Both the position numbers and the translations under genes were made by a program. From assembly GCA_017549365.1 (NCBI GenBank), contig JAFYUZ010000095.1, positions 1 through 51,670 of the forward strand: 51,670 nt of DNA, in the 5' to 3' direction. Each line of letters begins with the position of its first letter. The first letter of the stretch is position 1. The stretch comes from Clostridia bacterium. GTDB lineage: Bacteria > Bacillota > Clostridia > Oscillospirales > CAG-382. Under the pieces are notes generated by a model. The model did no database searches. It had not been told where the DNA came from and saw only the letters and a list, made by a program, of their open reading frames with translations. Shown here piece by piece: positions 51,560 to 51,670 of this stretch.

Positions 51560-51670
51560 AATAAAGCTGACCGCGAGAGCGGCGGCGCGGACTTTGAAAA
51601 TTGAACAACGAAAGACGAGAAGTACAAAGAACAACTCGTTAATTCCAAAGAGAAGTAGTGTAACTACTAC
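51560..51670 (+). other. Leader of an rRNA operon (16S gene expected beyond window end)
   Basis: After the promoter comes a GC-rich hairpin (CCGCGAGAGCGG, about 51573-51584), then ACTTTGAAAATTGAACAAC (51592-51610), the boxA-like antitermination/processing motif found before 16S rRNA genes in Clostridia. The window ends before any recognisable 16S sequence, so the rRNA gene itself is inferred. Confidence 0.72.

Noticed and set aside
1..51670. Phage, plasmid or insertion elements
   Set aside because: I saw no transposase, integrase, terminal inverted repeats or attachment sites; gene content and codon use look chromosomal throughout.

Overview
The window looks like chromosomal DNA from a low-to-mid-GC Clostridia (Bacillota), most likely an uncultured gut-type anaerobe. 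The signs are a stage II sporulation gene (spoIIR), AddAB instead of RecBCD, Gram-positive Wzz/BY-kinase/PHP-phosphatase polysaccharide control, CsaB plus SLH-domain surface proteins, the MEP-pathway gene ispE, strong GGAGG ribosome sites, and TTGACA-17-TGnTATAAT promoters. The family-level placement is inference.

Layout. 1-1083: 3' part of a membrane protein with a PVVEE repeat. 1225-5325: an operon with the polysaccharide co-polymerase, its tyrosine kinase and phosphatase and a VanZ-like protein, followed by an unusual HPr-kinase-like / PqqD / S24-S26 peptidase cassette. 5339-7684: a beta-helix lipoprotein. 7777-10734: a conserved 60-aa protein, a DUF362 ferredoxin protein, ispE and spoIIR. 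10749-17685: addB-addA. 17781-26266: a cell-wall polymer locus (MurJ-type flippase, GT4, two DUF4330 proteins, an O-antigen-ligase-like polymerase, a GT4-CsaB fusion) plus a 3'-5' exonuclease. 26628-31907: a 1759-aa secreted beta-rich protein, followed at 32094-32216 by a 40-aa peptide gene with its own promoter and terminator. 32398-37717 (minus strand): a DUF4091 protein, and an acyl-activating enzyme / ACP / apolipoprotein N-acyltransferase operon. 38003-46883: a membrane protein, metG, tatD, an SDR, a WbsX/GH99-like protein, and an SLH-domain protein whose C-terminal module is paralogous to the lipoprotein at 5339. 46927-51416: a Dabb protein, an Ldh-family dehydrogenase, malic enzyme, thrH and an alpha/beta hydrolase. 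51531-51670: the promoter and leader of what appears to be an rRNA operon that continues past the window end.

How the parts may work together. The theme is the cell surface. Polymer assembly genes (1.2-3.8 kb and 17.8-25.3 kb) make a wall glycan, the CsaB half of the fusion would pyruvylate it, and the SLH protein at 43.6 kb would bind the pyruvylated glycan. Lipoproteins could be N-acylated by the Lnt-like enzyme, perhaps fed by its own acyl-ACP system.

The most unusual feature is the pairing of a PqqD/HPr-kinase/S26 cassette with the 40-aa peptide. Its leader-like segment (YESPVLEVV...) resembles Firmicutes lasso precursors that use PqqD-like recognition proteins and HPr-like kinases. The canonical lasso B2 and cyclase (C) proteins are not in the window, and the two loci lie about 27 kb apart, so this is a candidate and not a demonstrated system.
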